A DNA stretch of 64,000 nt from positions 310,001 through 374,000 of the forward strand of contig NZ_FXAP01000004.1 of the NCBI RefSeq assembly GCF_900177615.1, given 5' to 3'. The stretch is from Plantibacter flavus. GTDB taxonomy: Bacteria; Actinomycetota; Actinomycetes; Actinomycetales; Microbacteriaceae. Below are positions 51,219-60,897 of this stretch, piece by piece. A program made the translations under genes and the position numbers. The notes beneath the pieces are model-generated. The model saw only the letters and a program-made list of their open reading frames with translations. It was not told the DNA's origin and ran no database searches. Numbering within the stretch: position 1 is the first letter of the stretch; every line of letters starts with the position of its first letter.

Positions 51219-52421
51219 TCACCAGGCGGCGGGGTCCGCGATGAGGCGGTCGAAGGCGAGTTCCGCGGCACCGATGAGCAGGAGGTCCTGACCGAGTTCG
51301 GCACGCACGATCGTGACGTCCTCGAACGGCGGGACGAGCGCCCGCTCACGGACCGCGTCGTGCAACTCCTCCGACGCCAGTTCGAGCACGATCCCGAGAT
51401 GCCCACCGAGGACGACGAGTTCGGGGTCGAGGATGTTCACCGTCCCGGCGAGCGCCCGTCCGAGCGTCCGGGCCTGCCGGGCGACCTCCTCCCGCATCGC
51501 CCCCGCCGGATCGGCAGCGATGCCCTCGGCGAGCGCCGCTTCGAGGACCGCGTCGTCCCCTGCGGTGAGGCCGGCGACACGGAGGAGCTCACTGCGTCGG
51601 ACGGCGTCTTCGAGCGCGTTGCCGGCGGCCGTCGCCGAGGTGTGACCGAACTCCCCCGCGTATCCGCGCGCACCACCGACGGGTCGGCCACCGGCGATGA
51701 TGCCACCACCGATACCGCTCGCGCCGCCGTTCAGGTAGACGAGGTCGTCGATACCGCGGCCCGCGCCGAAGGTCCGCTCGGCCCGTGCGCCGAGGCTCGC
51801 ATCGTTGGCCGCGAACACCGCACGATCGGTCGCGGCACGCAGCCGTTCGACCAGGGGTTCGTCGACCCACCCCAAGTGCGGCGCGAGCCGGACGACCCCG
51901 TCGGCGTCCCGGACGAGACCGGGGATCGCCAGCCCGATCCCACCGCCGCCGCGCGCCTCGTCGGGCAGGCGGTCGGCGAGTTCCGCGACCAGCTCCGCGA
52001 TGATCGCCGTCGCCTGGGCCGCCGTCGGTGTCGTGTCGACCTCGCGACGCACGCGCTCGAGGACCTCGCCGCCGAGTCGCACGGCCGCCACCGTGATCGC
52101 GTCGAGTTCCGGGTTCGCCGCGAAGGCGACGGCTCGCTGGCCGGCCGAGACGAGCGGCGACGGCCGGCCGACTCCCTGCCCGCCGACCGGGACCGACTCC
52201 GTGACGATGCCGGTCGAGGCGAGTTCCGTGACGAGCGCGGCGACCGTGGACCGGTTGAGCCCGGTCGCCCTCGTGAGCGCCGACCGCGACTGCACCCCGC
52301 CCTGGTGCACGAGCTCGACGATCCGCCCGAGGTTGCGACGGCGCACCGAGTCGAGTCCGCTCCCCATGCCGGATCCGCCCGCCGGACCCGCCCCGACCGC
52401 TGTCGACTCGCTCACACGCAC
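51219..52421 (-). CDS. ROK-family transcriptional regulator without the zinc motif
   Basis: 400 aa. N-terminal winged helix (LVHQGGVQSRSALTRATGLN, STVAALVTELASTGIV) and a C-terminal sugar-kinase-like ROK domain with YLNGGASGIGGGIIAGG and ARGYAGEFGHTSA. Right after this the canonical CxCGxxGC zinc cluster should follow; here the text is GHTSATAAGNALEDAVRR, so all three cysteines are missing. In NagC and Mlc the zinc holds the sugar-sensing or DNA-competent state, so sensing may be altered. GTG 52421 or 52415 both fit. Target genes unknown. Confidence 0.85.
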   Translation of the reverse strand: MRVSESTAVGAGPAGGSGMGSGLDSVRRRNLGRIVELVHQGGVQSRSALTRATGLNRSTVAALVTELASTGIVTESVPVGGQGVGRPSPLVSAGQRAVAFAANPELDAITVAAVRLGGEVLERVRREVDTTPTAAQATAIIAELVAELADRLPDEARGGGGIGLAIPGLVRDADGVVRLAPHLGWVDEPLVERLRAATDRAVFAANDASLGARAERTFGAGRGIDDLVYLNGGASGIGGGIIAGGRPVGGARGYAGEFGHTSATAAGNALEDAVRRSELLRVAGLTAGDDAVLEAALAEGIAADPAGAMREEVARQARTLGRALAGTVNILDPELVVLGGHLGIVLELASEELHDAVRERALVPPFEDVTIVRAELGQDLLLIGAAELAFDRLIADPAAW

Positions 52422-52573
52422 ACCCTCTGCTCGATCCCTCCAGTGTTCCCTATCCGGGCACGCGCCGGTTCACCCGGCACTCGCACCCGCTCGGGGCACG
52501 TGTTCCACGGAGTGCCCCGAGTCCGGGCACGTGCCCGTTCATCCACGTCCGCCGCGGATGGTTGACTGGTCGG

Positions 52574-53011
52574 ATGCCCGCCGCCTGGACACTCCGCCCT
52601 GCAACCATCGACGACTCGACCTGGATGGCCGAGCTGCGCGCCGTCGTCATGCGGCCCGACCTCGAGCGCCTCGGTCGCTACGACGAGACCCGCGTGCGCC
52701 AGCGCTTCCTCGACGGATATCGACCGGAACACACCTCGGTGATCGAGGTCGACGGGGTCACAGCCGGGCTGGTCGCCCTTCGTCCGGAACCCGACGAGCG
52801 ATGGCTCGAGCACTTCTACCTCGCGCCCGAGCACCAGGGCGCGGGCCTCGGCACCGCGGTGCTCGCGCAGCTCCTGTCCGACGACGGTGACCCGCGCCCG
52901 TTCCGTCTCAACGTCCTCCAGGGCAGCCCGGCCCGCCGCCTCTACGAGCGCCACGGCTTCACGCTCGAACGCGAGGACGAGGTCGACGTCTGGATGGTCC
53001 GCCGGGGCTGA
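52574..53011 (+). CDS. GNAT-family N-acetyltransferase
   Basis: 145 aa. Compact GNAT with LEHFYLAPEHQGAGLGTAVL (acetyl-CoA motif) and NVLQGSPARRLYERHGF. The group is often annotated as an amino-acid or small-molecule acetyltransferase; substrate unknown. ATG 52574 rather than TTG 52562. Divergent from the ROK gene across 152 bp; convergent with the GH31 gene across a hairpin. Confidence 0.85.
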   Translation: MPAAWTLRPATIDDSTWMAELRAVVMRPDLERLGRYDETRVRQRFLDGYRPEHTSVIEVDGVTAGLVALRPEPDERWLEHFYLAPEHQGAGLGTAVLAQLLSDDGDPRPFRLNVLQGSPARRLYERHGFTLEREDEVDVWMVRRG

Positions 53012-53025
53012 ACACCCAGCGGCAC

Positions 53026-53100
53026 GGCAGCAGGAGATCGGCACCGCAGCAGGACGTCCGGCTAGGGAACGTCCTGTCACCGAGCGGATCTCCTCCTGCC
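53026..53100. repeat. Nested hairpin with AGGAGATC/CAGGACG core (copy 1)
   Basis: Outer arms GGCAGCAGGAGATC / GATCTCCTCCTGCC (one mismatch) and inner arms CAGGACGT / ACGTCCTG. The order AGGAGATC...CGCA.CAGGACG recurs at 62,028. Lies between convergent GNAT and GH31 genes; probably a bidirectional terminator. Confidence 0.8.
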
Positions 53101-53116
53101 ACGACGCCGGTTCCGG

Positions 53117-55465
53117 CTACCGGGTGAGCCGCGCGAGGCCCTCGACCGCCTCGACGACCCGTCCGCCAGCCAGCCGAGCGCTGAACGAAGCACCCGTCGG
53201 ACCGCTGACGGTCGCACCCTCGTCCGTGCGTGAGACCGCGAACGAGACCGCCTCCCCGCCGGTCGGATCGGACACACGCACCGATGAGACCCCGGGAGCC
53301 CCCGGGTACACCGTGATGAGCGGCGCGTCGGTGTAGTCGTAGTCGGGGCGGTCGTCGCGTACCCCGGTCACGAGCGCGGCGCCCTCGCGGACCCACAGCG
53401 GCAGCGACGAGAAGTCGTGCCGTTCGCTCCGCCACGTCCCACCTTGGACGACCTCGTCGGTCAGCAGGTTGGTCCAGGTCCCCGTCGGCAGGTAGTACTG
53501 CACGTCGCCGACCTCACTGAACACCGGCGCGACGAGCAGGTGCTCGCCGAGCAGGTACTGACGGTCGAGGTGGTCGACGGCGGGGTCGCCGGGGAACTCG
53601 AGCTGCATGGGACGCATGAACGGAATGCCCCGCGACGCCGCCTCGAGCCCGACCTCGTACAGGTACGGCATGAGTCGCAGCTTGAGGTTCGTGAAGCGAC
53701 GGGCGACGTCGACGGCGCTCTGGCCGGGCGCCTCGGTGCCGTCGTCGAAGGCCCACGGCACGCGGTAGCTCGAGGAGCCGTGCAGGCGCGAGTGGCTCGA
53801 CATGAGCCCGAACGCCAGCCACCGTTTGAACACGGCCGGGTCGGGGAAACCCTCGAACCCGCCGATGTCGTGACTCCAGTACCCGAACCCGCTCGCCGCG
53901 AGTGAGAGCCCGCCGCGCAGCGTCTCCGCCATCGACTCGTAGCTCGAGGAGTTGTCGCCACCCCAGTGCACCGGCTGCTGCTGACCGCCCACGGTCGCGG
54001 ACCGCGCGAAGAGGACGGCCTCGCCGACGCCGCTCGCCTCCTCGAGCGCCGTGAACACCGCGGCGTTGTACAACTGGGCGTACCAGTTGTGCATGATCTG
54101 CGGGTCGCTGCCGTCATGCCAGACGACGTCGGTCGGGATCCGCTCGCCGAAGTCCGTCTTGATGGCATCGACGCCCTGGCCGACGAGCGTGCGGATCTTG
54201 TCCTGGAACCAGGCGGTCGCCGCGGGGTTCGTGAAGTCGACGAGGCCCATGCCCGCCTGCCACATGTCCCATTGCCACACCGATCCGTCGGCGCGGCGCA
54301 CGAGGTAGCCTGCGTCCGCCGCCTCGGCGAACAGCTTCGACCGCTGCCCGATGTACGGGTTGATCCACGCACTCACCTTGAGGTCGCGGTCATGGAGCCG
54401 CGCGAGCATGCCCTCCGGGTCGGGGAAGACCCGGGCGTCCCACTCGAAGTCCGTCCAGTTGAACTCGCGCATCCAGAAGCAGTCGAAGTGGAAGACGCTG
54501 AGCGGCAGGCTCCGCTCGGCCATGCCGTCGATGAAGCTGTTGATGGTGCCCTCGTCGTACTGGGTGGTGAACGACGTCGACAACCACAGTCCGTACGACC
54601 ACGCGGGTACCCGGGCGGGCCGCCCGGTGAGCTCCGTGTACCGTTCGAGCACCTCCTTGGGCGTGGGGCCCGCGAACACCAGGTATTCGAGGGACTCCCC
54701 TGCGACGGAGAACTGCACGCGCTCGACGGCCTCGGTCCCGACCTCGAAGGAGACGTGCTCGGGGTGGTTCACGAGCACGCCGTACCCGCGGTTCGTGAGG
54801 TAGAACGGCACGTTCTTGTAGGACTGCTCGCTCGAGGTGCCGCCGTCCGCGTTCCAGACGTCGATCGTCTGACCGTTTTTGACGAACGGCCCGAACCGCT
54901 CGCCGAGTCCGTAGACGAGCTCGCCCACGCCGAGGGCGAGCTGTGCGTGCACGTAGGCGCCGGGTGCGGCGAGCCCGGTGGTCGTGACGCCGGCGACCCC
55001 GGCCGGTTCGGTCGTGACCGGCGCGCCGTCGTCGAGGTGCACGAGCGCGATGGACTTCGCTCCGCTCACCGTGATCCGCTCACCGTCGTCGAGGAATTCG
55101 AGCGACCACGGTGCGCCGGCGCTCACCCGTGCCGTCAGCCGACCACTGGTGAGCGAGCCGCCCTCCGCGTCGATCGTGACCTCGCCGACCCCGCCGGGTG
55201 TCGCACCGACGAGCTCGAAGCCCGGACTGCGCCGAGCCCCGCTGTGGTGGACGACGCGGACACTGATGACCCCCTCGAGCGGCGACGACAGCGTGACCGT
55301 CAGCACCGTGCGGTTGAGTGTGTCGCCGCGGGTTGCGAGGACCTTCGTCGGCGCGGTCACGACGAGCGAGCGGCCGTCCGGCGCGGCGTCGAGGTCGTAG
55401 GCCTCCTGCGCGTAGCGGGCGTCGACGCGTGGTCTCGTGTGCCAGAACCCGTCGGTGAACTTCAT
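53117..55465 (-). CDS. yicI: Alpha-xylosidase (GH31, YicI type)
   Basis: 782 aa, the YicI length, starting KFTDGFWHTRPRVDARYA like E. coli YicI. Nucleophile Asp438 in AIKTDFGERIP and acid/base Asp504 in HWGGDNSSSYESMAE; FDCFWMREFNWTDFEWD is the substrate-recognition segment. Releases alpha-xylose from xyloglucan-type oligosaccharides inside the cell. Start ATG 55465 lies in a GGAGGAGG context and overlaps the GH42 stop (ATGA). Last gene of the importer-GH42-GH31 operon, ended by the nested hairpin. Confidence 0.95.
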   Translation of the reverse strand: MKFTDGFWHTRPRVDARYAQEAYDLDAAPDGRSLVVTAPTKVLATRGDTLNRTVLTVTLSSPLEGVISVRVVHHSGARRSPGFELVGATPGGVGEVTIDAEGGSLTSGRLTARVSAGAPWSLEFLDDGERITVSGAKSIALVHLDDGAPVTTEPAGVAGVTTTGLAAPGAYVHAQLALGVGELVYGLGERFGPFVKNGQTIDVWNADGGTSSEQSYKNVPFYLTNRGYGVLVNHPEHVSFEVGTEAVERVQFSVAGESLEYLVFAGPTPKEVLERYTELTGRPARVPAWSYGLWLSTSFTTQYDEGTINSFIDGMAERSLPLSVFHFDCFWMREFNWTDFEWDARVFPDPEGMLARLHDRDLKVSAWINPYIGQRSKLFAEAADAGYLVRRADGSVWQWDMWQAGMGLVDFTNPAATAWFQDKIRTLVGQGVDAIKTDFGERIPTDVVWHDGSDPQIMHNWYAQLYNAAVFTALEEASGVGEAVLFARSATVGGQQQPVHWGGDNSSSYESMAETLRGGLSLAASGFGYWSHDIGGFEGFPDPAVFKRWLAFGLMSSHSRLHGSSSYRVPWAFDDGTEAPGQSAVDVARRFTNLKLRLMPYLYEVGLEAASRGIPFMRPMQLEFPGDPAVDHLDRQYLLGEHLLVAPVFSEVGDVQYYLPTGTWTNLLTDEVVQGGTWRSERHDFSSLPLWVREGAALVTGVRDDRPDYDYTDAPLITVYPGAPGVSSVRVSDPTGGEAVSFAVSRTDEGATVSGPTGASFSARLAGGRVVEAVEGLARLTR

Positions 55466-57501
55466 CGGGCCTCCTCCAGGACGACGACCGCGCCGGGCTC
55501 GACGGTCACCCGGCCGGTGTGTGTGACTCCGGTGAGCAGGTCGACCCCGCCGGCCTCCGCGGTGCACGGCCGGTCGCTCTGGTTGATCAGGAAGAGGTAC
55601 GAGGCACCGTCACCGACACGTCGGACCGCGTCGAGTCCGCGGTCGCGCACGACCACGGGGGCGACCCCGGCATCCGCGACGACCTCGGCGAGCAGCTGCG
55701 CCAACCCGGCGTCGTCGAGGCTCGTCGCGAGGTAGCGGGCGGACCCGGAACCGACGCGACGGACCGTCACGGCAGGCCAGCCGTGGAAGTCGCCGCCGTC
55801 GAAGCGCACGAGCACCTCCGCGTCGCGTGCCTCCACGCGCTCGACCCATCGGCCGGCGGTCGCCCCGGAGTCGAGGCGCAGCACGGTCTCCGCGAACTGC
55901 GGGAAGTGCTCGTCGGAACGGATCCCGAGCGTCTCCCGGAACGCGCCGGGGTAGCCGCCCGGGATCACCCGGTTGGTCTCGTCGACGATGCCGGAGCTGT
56001 AGCCGACGAGCAGGTGCCCGCCTCCGGCGACGAACGCGTCCAGTCGCTCGGCGAGGCCGTCCGGTGCCAGGAAGAGCGTCGGCACGAGGACGACGGCGTA
56101 GGCGTCGAGTGCGGCGTCGGACGGCAGGACGTCCACCGCGACACCGGCGTCGGTGAGGGCCCGGTGCATCGCGATGGGCTCGCGCGTCGAGGTGACGTCG
56201 TTGCTCGGGTTCCGTCCGCTCCGGAGCGCTGCGGCACTCAACTGGTCGTACAGGATCGCGACCTTCGCCCGTTCGACCCGGCTGCCCCGGACCCGCGCGA
56301 GGGACACGAGGTCCGAGCCGAGAGCGGCGGCATCTCGGAAGATCGTGGAGTCGGCTCCGGCGTGGGGGACGATCGACGAGTGGAACTGCTCCGAGCCGGC
56401 GGTCGAGGCGCGCCACTGGAAGAACATCGCGCCGTCGGCTCCTCGCGCGACGTGCGCGAGCGTGTCGCGACGCATCTCCCCGGGACCCTTCGCGCGGTTG
56501 ACGCCCTGCCAGTTGACGGCGGCGGTCGAGTGCTCGATGAGCAGCCACGATTCGCCCGCCGCGATCCCGCGGGTGCGGTCCGCGCTGAAGGCGAGCTCGC
56601 CCGCGCGGTGCGGGTCGGCACCGATCGTGTAATGGTCGTTCGCGACGACGTCGACAGCCTTCGCCCAGCGCGCGTAATCATGCACACCCGGCTCGTTCAT
56701 GACCATGAAGTTGGTCGTGATCGGGATGTCCGGGGTGACGTCTCGGAGCACGGCGCGCTCGGCCTCGTAGTACCCGAGTAGCGCGTCGCTCGTGAAGCGC
56801 TCGAAGTCGAGGAGCAGTCCGGGATTGTGTCCGGTCGAGGCGAACCGCGGCGGCTGCACCTGCTCGAACGCGGTGTAGTGGTGCCCCCAGAACGCGGATC
56901 CCCAGGCCTGGTTCAGCGCCTCCACGGAGCCGTGGCGTTCGGCGAGCCAGCGCTGGAACGCGGCGCCGGTCTCGTCGTCGTAGCTGCGGGCGTTCTCGTT
57001 ACCGAGCTCGTTGCTCACGTGCCACAGGCGCAGCGCCGGATGAGAGCCGTAGCGTTCGGCCATCGCCCGGACGACGCGCAGCGCATAGCGGCGGAACGTC
57101 GCGGAACTCGGCGACCACGCGAGTCGACCGCCCTGCGACACCCGGACGCCCATCGCGTCGACGGTCGTGATCTCGGGGTGCGCCTGCAGCAGCCAGATCG
57201 GCGGGGCCGCGGTCGGTGTCGCCAGGTTCACGCCGACACCACCCTCGTGAAGGAGATCCATGATGCGGTCGAGCCAGCCCCACTCGAAGACGCCGTCGGC
57301 GACCTCGAGGAGGCCCCACGAGAAGACGCCGAGGTTGACGGTGTTGACCCCCGCCTCGCGCATGAGCGCGACGTCCTCCGGCCACACCTCCTCCGGCCAT
57401 TGTTCGGGGCTGTAGTCGCCGCCGTAGGCCAGGCCGTCGGCGATCCAGGGGAACTCCCGGGGTGCGCCGAGGTCGTCGGCCGTCGATGTGAACGTGTTCA
57501 T
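55462..57501 (-). CDS. Beta-galactosidase (GH42)
   Basis: 679 aa cytoplasmic enzyme. GGDYSPEQWPEEVWPED at the N-terminus, acid/base Glu165 in WHVSNELGNEN and nucleophile Glu323 in LIEHSTAAVNWQ, then a trimerisation domain and small beta domain. Acts on galactosides such as galacto-oligosaccharides or arabinogalactan fragments; could also act in parallel with GH31. ATG 57501 overlaps the permease stop (ATGA) and is followed by GH31, so import and hydrolysis are coupled. Confidence 0.93.
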   Translation of the reverse strand: MNTFTSTADDLGAPREFPWIADGLAYGGDYSPEQWPEEVWPEDVALMREAGVNTVNLGVFSWGLLEVADGVFEWGWLDRIMDLLHEGGVGVNLATPTAAPPIWLLQAHPEITTVDAMGVRVSQGGRLAWSPSSATFRRYALRVVRAMAERYGSHPALRLWHVSNELGNENARSYDDETGAAFQRWLAERHGSVEALNQAWGSAFWGHHYTAFEQVQPPRFASTGHNPGLLLDFERFTSDALLGYYEAERAVLRDVTPDIPITTNFMVMNEPGVHDYARWAKAVDVVANDHYTIGADPHRAGELAFSADRTRGIAAGESWLLIEHSTAAVNWQGVNRAKGPGEMRRDTLAHVARGADGAMFFQWRASTAGSEQFHSSIVPHAGADSTIFRDAAALGSDLVSLARVRGSRVERAKVAILYDQLSAAALRSGRNPSNDVTSTREPIAMHRALTDAGVAVDVLPSDAALDAYAVVLVPTLFLAPDGLAERLDAFVAGGGHLLVGYSSGIVDETNRVIPGGYPGAFRETLGIRSDEHFPQFAETVLRLDSGATAGRWVERVEARDAEVLVRFDGGDFHGWPAVTVRRVGSGSARYLATSLDDAGLAQLLAEVVADAGVAPVVVRDRGLDAVRRVGDGASYLFLINQSDRPCTAEAGGVDLLTGVTHTGRVTVEPGAVVVLEEAR

Positions 57502-58394
57502 CCTTTGAGACTCCCGCTGATGAGATCGAGGCGCCAGAAGCGCTGGAGGAAGAGCATCAGGGCGACCAGCGGAATGATCGAGAGCAGGGCGCCCATGATG
57601 GCCAGGGTGTAGAGGACCGGGGTGCCGGTGCCTCGGTTGAGGAGGAGGTAGAGGCCCTGCGTGAGCGGGAACTTGGACTCGTCGCTCAGCATGATGAACG
57701 GCAGGAGGAAGTTGTTCCAGATGCCGATGAACTGCAGCATGAAGACCGTCACGAGCCCCGGCACCATCATCGGCAGGGCGATCGATCGGAAGATGCGGAA
57801 CTCGTTGCCGCCGTCGATCCGCGCGGCCTCGATCGTGTCGCCCGGCACCGAGGACTGCGCGTAGATGCAGGCCAGGTAGATGCCGAACGGGTTGATGATC
57901 GACGGGAGCAGGACCGACCAATAGGAGTTCGACAGGCCGATCTCCGAGACGAGCAGGTACTGCGGGATCGCGAGCGTGATCTGCGGGATGAGCACCCCGG
58001 CGAGCAGCACCGTGAAGACGAGGCTGCGCCCTCGGAAGTTGTAGCGGGCGAGGGCGTACCCGGCCGTCGCGCTGACGAAGGTGGACAGGATCGCACCGCC
58101 GCCCGCGTAGAGCAGACTGTTGCCCGCCCACTTCCAGAAGGCGCCGCCCGAGTAGGCGGAGAGCTGGGCGAGGTTGTCCCAGAAACCGGTGCCGAAGGTG
58201 AAGGAGCCGCTCGTGAACAGCTCGCCCGACGACTTCGTGGAGGCGGTGATGACCCAGATGATCGGGAGGAGCGTGTAGACGGCGCCGAGGAGCAGGATGA
58301 TCGTCGGGATGACCCGGACACCTGGTCGGGTGCGGCGGGTGGGCAGCGCGTGACCGAGACGAGGTCGCGCGACGGTGGCGGAGGTGGTGTTCAC
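57498..58394 (-). CDS. CUT1 sugar ABC transporter permease 2
   Basis: 298 aa MalG-type permease with six membrane helices; EAA loop DTIEAARIDGGNEFRIFRSI. GTG 58394 lies 8 bp after the first permease stop; ATGA overlap with GH42 downstream. The frame continues far upstream, but that part is an out-of-frame shadow of the first permease and binding protein. Confidence 0.9.
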   Translation of the reverse strand: MNTTSATVARPRLGHALPTRRTRPGVRVIPTIILLLGAVYTLLPIIWVITASTKSSGELFTSGSFTFGTGFWDNLAQLSAYSGGAFWKWAGNSLLYAGGGAILSTFVSATAGYALARYNFRGRSLVFTVLLAGVLIPQITLAIPQYLLVSEIGLSNSYWSVLLPSIINPFGIYLACIYAQSSVPGDTIEAARIDGGNEFRIFRSIALPMMVPGLVTVFMLQFIGIWNNFLLPFIMLSDESKFPLTQGLYLLLNRGTGTPVLYTLAIMGALLSIIPLVALMLFLQRFWRLDLISGSLKG

Positions 58395-58402
58395 GGAGTG
58401 TC

Positions 58403-59338
58403 CTAGCTGTCGAAGGTCCGGCGCTGCAGGCCGCGCAGCAGGAAGACCGAGATGAGGAGCGTCCCGAGTGCGAGGACGACGGAGGTCGCCGCGGCACCGG
58501 GGATGTTGTCGAGCGCGAACGCGTCGCGGTACACCTTCATCAGCGGGAAGAAGGAGTAGGAGATGGAGTTCGACAGGCTGCGGAGGGTCTGCGGTTCGCC
58601 GTAGGCCTGCAGGGTCGCGATGACCGAGAACAGGAACGTCAGGATGAGCGCCGGCGACAGCAGCGGGATCTTGATCCGCCAGGCGATGGTCCACTCGTTC
58701 GCGCCGTCGATCCGGGCCGCCTCGTAGAGCTCCGTGGGGATGGACCGCAGCGCGGTGTACATCACCACCATGTTGAAGCCGATGCCCGACCAGATCGCGA
58801 TGTTCGCGAGCGAGCCGAAGATCTCCGGGGCCGCGAGGAAGTCCGGGGCGGGGAGACCGAGGCTCGTGAACGCCGCGGTGAACGGGCTCGTCGAGGGCAG
58901 GTACATGAACCCCCACATGAGCGTCGCGATGACGCCGGGGACGGCGTACGGCAGGAAGATCGCGGTCCGGGAGAACCGCGTCGCCCGAACCCGGGGGATG
59001 TCGAGCAGGAGGGCGAAGACGAGCGCCAGTCCGAGGGTGAGTGGCACGGCGATGACGGCGAACATCCCGAGTCGGCCGAGCGAGGCGACGAACTCCGGGT
59101 CGGTGAGCGAGGCGACGTAGTTGTCGAATCCGACGAACACCTGCTGCTTCTTCCCGAAGGCTCCGCCGGCGACCTTGAGCTGCGTGAAGGACAGGTAGAG
59201 GGCGTAGCCGATGGGGATGATGAGGAAGAGGACGAAGAGGATGGCCGCGGGCGAGAGGAACGCCCACGGGGCGAGCGCCCCGCCGGCTGTCCTCCGCCGA
59301 CGGGTGCGGCCAACCCGAGTGGTCGGTGCGGTGGTCAT
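58403..59338 (-). CDS. CUT1 sugar ABC transporter permease 1
   Basis: 311 aa MalF-type permease; basic N-terminus (VGRTRRRRTAGG), six membrane helices, EAA loop ELYEAARIDGANEWTIAWRI. ATG 59338 has AAGGAGCATC upstream, which decides it against the frame opening at 59419. Second gene of the operon. No ATPase in the operon, so a shared MsiK-type ATPase is inferred. Confidence 0.9.
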   Translation of the reverse strand: MTTAPTTRVGRTRRRRTAGGALAPWAFLSPAAILFVLFLIIPIGYALYLSFTQLKVAGGAFGKKQQVFVGFDNYVASLTDPEFVASLGRLGMFAVIAVPLTLGLALVFALLLDIPRVRATRFSRTAIFLPYAVPGVIATLMWGFMYLPSTSPFTAAFTSLGLPAPDFLAAPEIFGSLANIAIWSGIGFNMVVMYTALRSIPTELYEAARIDGANEWTIAWRIKIPLLSPALILTFLFSVIATLQAYGEPQTLRSLSNSISYSFFPLMKVYRDAFALDNIPGAAATSVVLALGTLLISVFLLRGLQRRTFDS

Positions 59339-59425
59339 GATGCTCCTTCTCGGTGACGAGCTGGGTGGGGCTGCAGGTGCGGGTGGGCGTGGGCGGACGC
59401 CGGAGCGGCGCCCGCCCACCGTGAC

Positions 59426-60706
59426 CTACTCGGCGACGTCGTACCCGGACTTCTTCAGGTCGTCGACGACCGCCTGCTGGGTCTTCGTGAGGACGTCGGC
59501 GAAGGAGGTGCCGTTCGCGGTCGCGGCCTTGATGCCGTCCGTGTAGGTGTCGAACGCCACCTGCGTGTTCGGCCCCCAGGTCACGGGTGCCGTGTCCGCG
59601 GCGATGTCGGCGGCCACCGTCCAGAAGTCGGACTGCCCGGAGACGAGCTCGGGAAGTGGCAGCGACGACAGGCTCTCCTGCCCGGCGATGGACGCCGGGA
59701 ACAGACCGGCGATCGACGCGAGGGCCGAGGAGCCCTCCTGCGAACCGTTCAGCCACTCGAGGAACTTCGTGGCCTCCTTCGGGTGCTCACTCATCGTGGT
59801 GACCATGACGGAGGAGCCGCCCATGAGCCCGGCCGCGGTCTCGCCGTCCCACGACGGCATGGGCGCGATCTTCCAGAGCCCGGCCGTGTCGGGTGCGACG
59901 GAGGCGACGGCCCCTGGCGCCCAGACACCCGCCGTGAAGCTGAGGAGCGAGCCGTCGTTCATCTTCGTGTTCCACTCCGGCGTGAAGAAGTGCGTCGTGT
60001 CGGCGAGTCCGCCGCTCACGAGTCCCTGCCAGTAGTCCGCGACGCGCGTGGACTCGGGTGAGTCGACGTCGACGCCCCAGGCCTCACCGTCGATCGACCA
60101 CCAGTCGACGCCGAGCGGCTGACCGTAGGCGACGAAGGTGGACGCGTCGTCGGGGTACCCGCCCAGGTAGGCGTCCGGGGCCACCTGACGGACCTGCGCC
60201 GCCGTCGCCGCGTACTCGTCCCAGGTCGTCGGCACCTGCAGGCCGTACTGCTCGAACAGGTCGGCGCGGTACATGAACACCATGGGGCCGGTGTCCTGGG
60301 GCACGGCGTAGACGGCGTCGCCGAGGGAGGTGAGCGCCCAGGTGGCGTCGGTGAACTCGTCCTTGAACGACGCGACATCCTCGGTGATGTCGAGTGCCAC
60401 GTCGCTCGTGACGAGGTTCGGGATCTTCTGGTACTCGGCCTGGACGAGGTCCGGACCTTCGCCGGCGCGCTTGGCCGCGAGCGTCTTCGCGACGATGTCG
60501 TCCGCGCCAGCCGCCTGCACGAGCTTGACCTGGATGTCGGGGTTGTCCTCGTTCCAGACGTCGATGACGTCGGCGATGTTCGGAGCCCAGCCCCAGTACT
60601 CGAGCTGGACGGGGCCCGAGGACCCGCTGTCGGCGCTGCAGCCGGCGAGGGAGATGCCGACGGCCGCGACGACTGCCACGGACGCTGCTCTGCTGATGAT
60701 CTTCAT
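59426..60706 (-). CDS. CUT1 sugar-binding lipoprotein
   Basis: 426 aa. Signal peptide and lipobox SLAGC (cysteine at about 22). Mature body LEYWGWAPNIADVIDVWNED, GEGPDLVQAEYQKIPNLV and AVPQDTGPMVFMYRADLFEQ, typical of group 1 oligosaccharide binders. ATG 60706 has AAGGAAG upstream. First gene of the importer-GH42-GH31 operon; a 14-bp operator lies 135 bp upstream. Ligand probably a galactose- or xylose-containing plant oligosaccharide. Confidence 0.92.
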   Translation of the reverse strand: MKIISRAASVAVVAAVGISLAGCSADSGSSGPVQLEYWGWAPNIADVIDVWNEDNPDIQVKLVQAAGADDIVAKTLAAKRAGEGPDLVQAEYQKIPNLVTSDVALDITEDVASFKDEFTDATWALTSLGDAVYAVPQDTGPMVFMYRADLFEQYGLQVPTTWDEYAATAAQVRQVAPDAYLGGYPDDASTFVAYGQPLGVDWWSIDGEAWGVDVDSPESTRVADYWQGLVSGGLADTTHFFTPEWNTKMNDGSLLSFTAGVWAPGAVASVAPDTAGLWKIAPMPSWDGETAAGLMGGSSVMVTTMSEHPKEATKFLEWLNGSQEGSSALASIAGLFPASIAGQESLSSLPLPELVSGQSDFWTVAADIAADTAPVTWGPNTQVAFDTYTDGIKAATANGTSFADVLTKTQQAVVDDLKKSGYDVAE

Positions 60707-60841
60707 GGCGCTACTTCCTTGTAGGGCGGTCGGTCGACCGCGGGGTGGTGGTGTCGGGTGGTGCGGGAGGTGGTGCGTGGAGGACCCGGGTGGGCGCGGT
60801 CCGGACGGTCCGAGGTCGGGGTCGATGGGTCGGGTCGGTTG

Positions 60842-60855
60842 TCGAAACGTTTCGA
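60842..60855. promoter_or_regulatory. LacI operator of the GH42/GH31 operon
   Basis: Perfect 14-bp palindrome TCGAAACGTTTCGA with the AACGTT core, between the lacI gene and the operon it precedes. A near copy occurs at 61,929. Confidence 0.88.
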
Positions 60856-60897
60856 TGATGCAGGTGCGGCCACCATGGGCGACCGGGGCGGGCAGGA

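Noticed and set aside
58395-59756. Upstream extension of the second CUT1 permease frame (to 59756)
   Set aside because: Arg/Pro/His-rich shadow of the first permease and binding-protein genes; no frameshift is needed to explain the operon.
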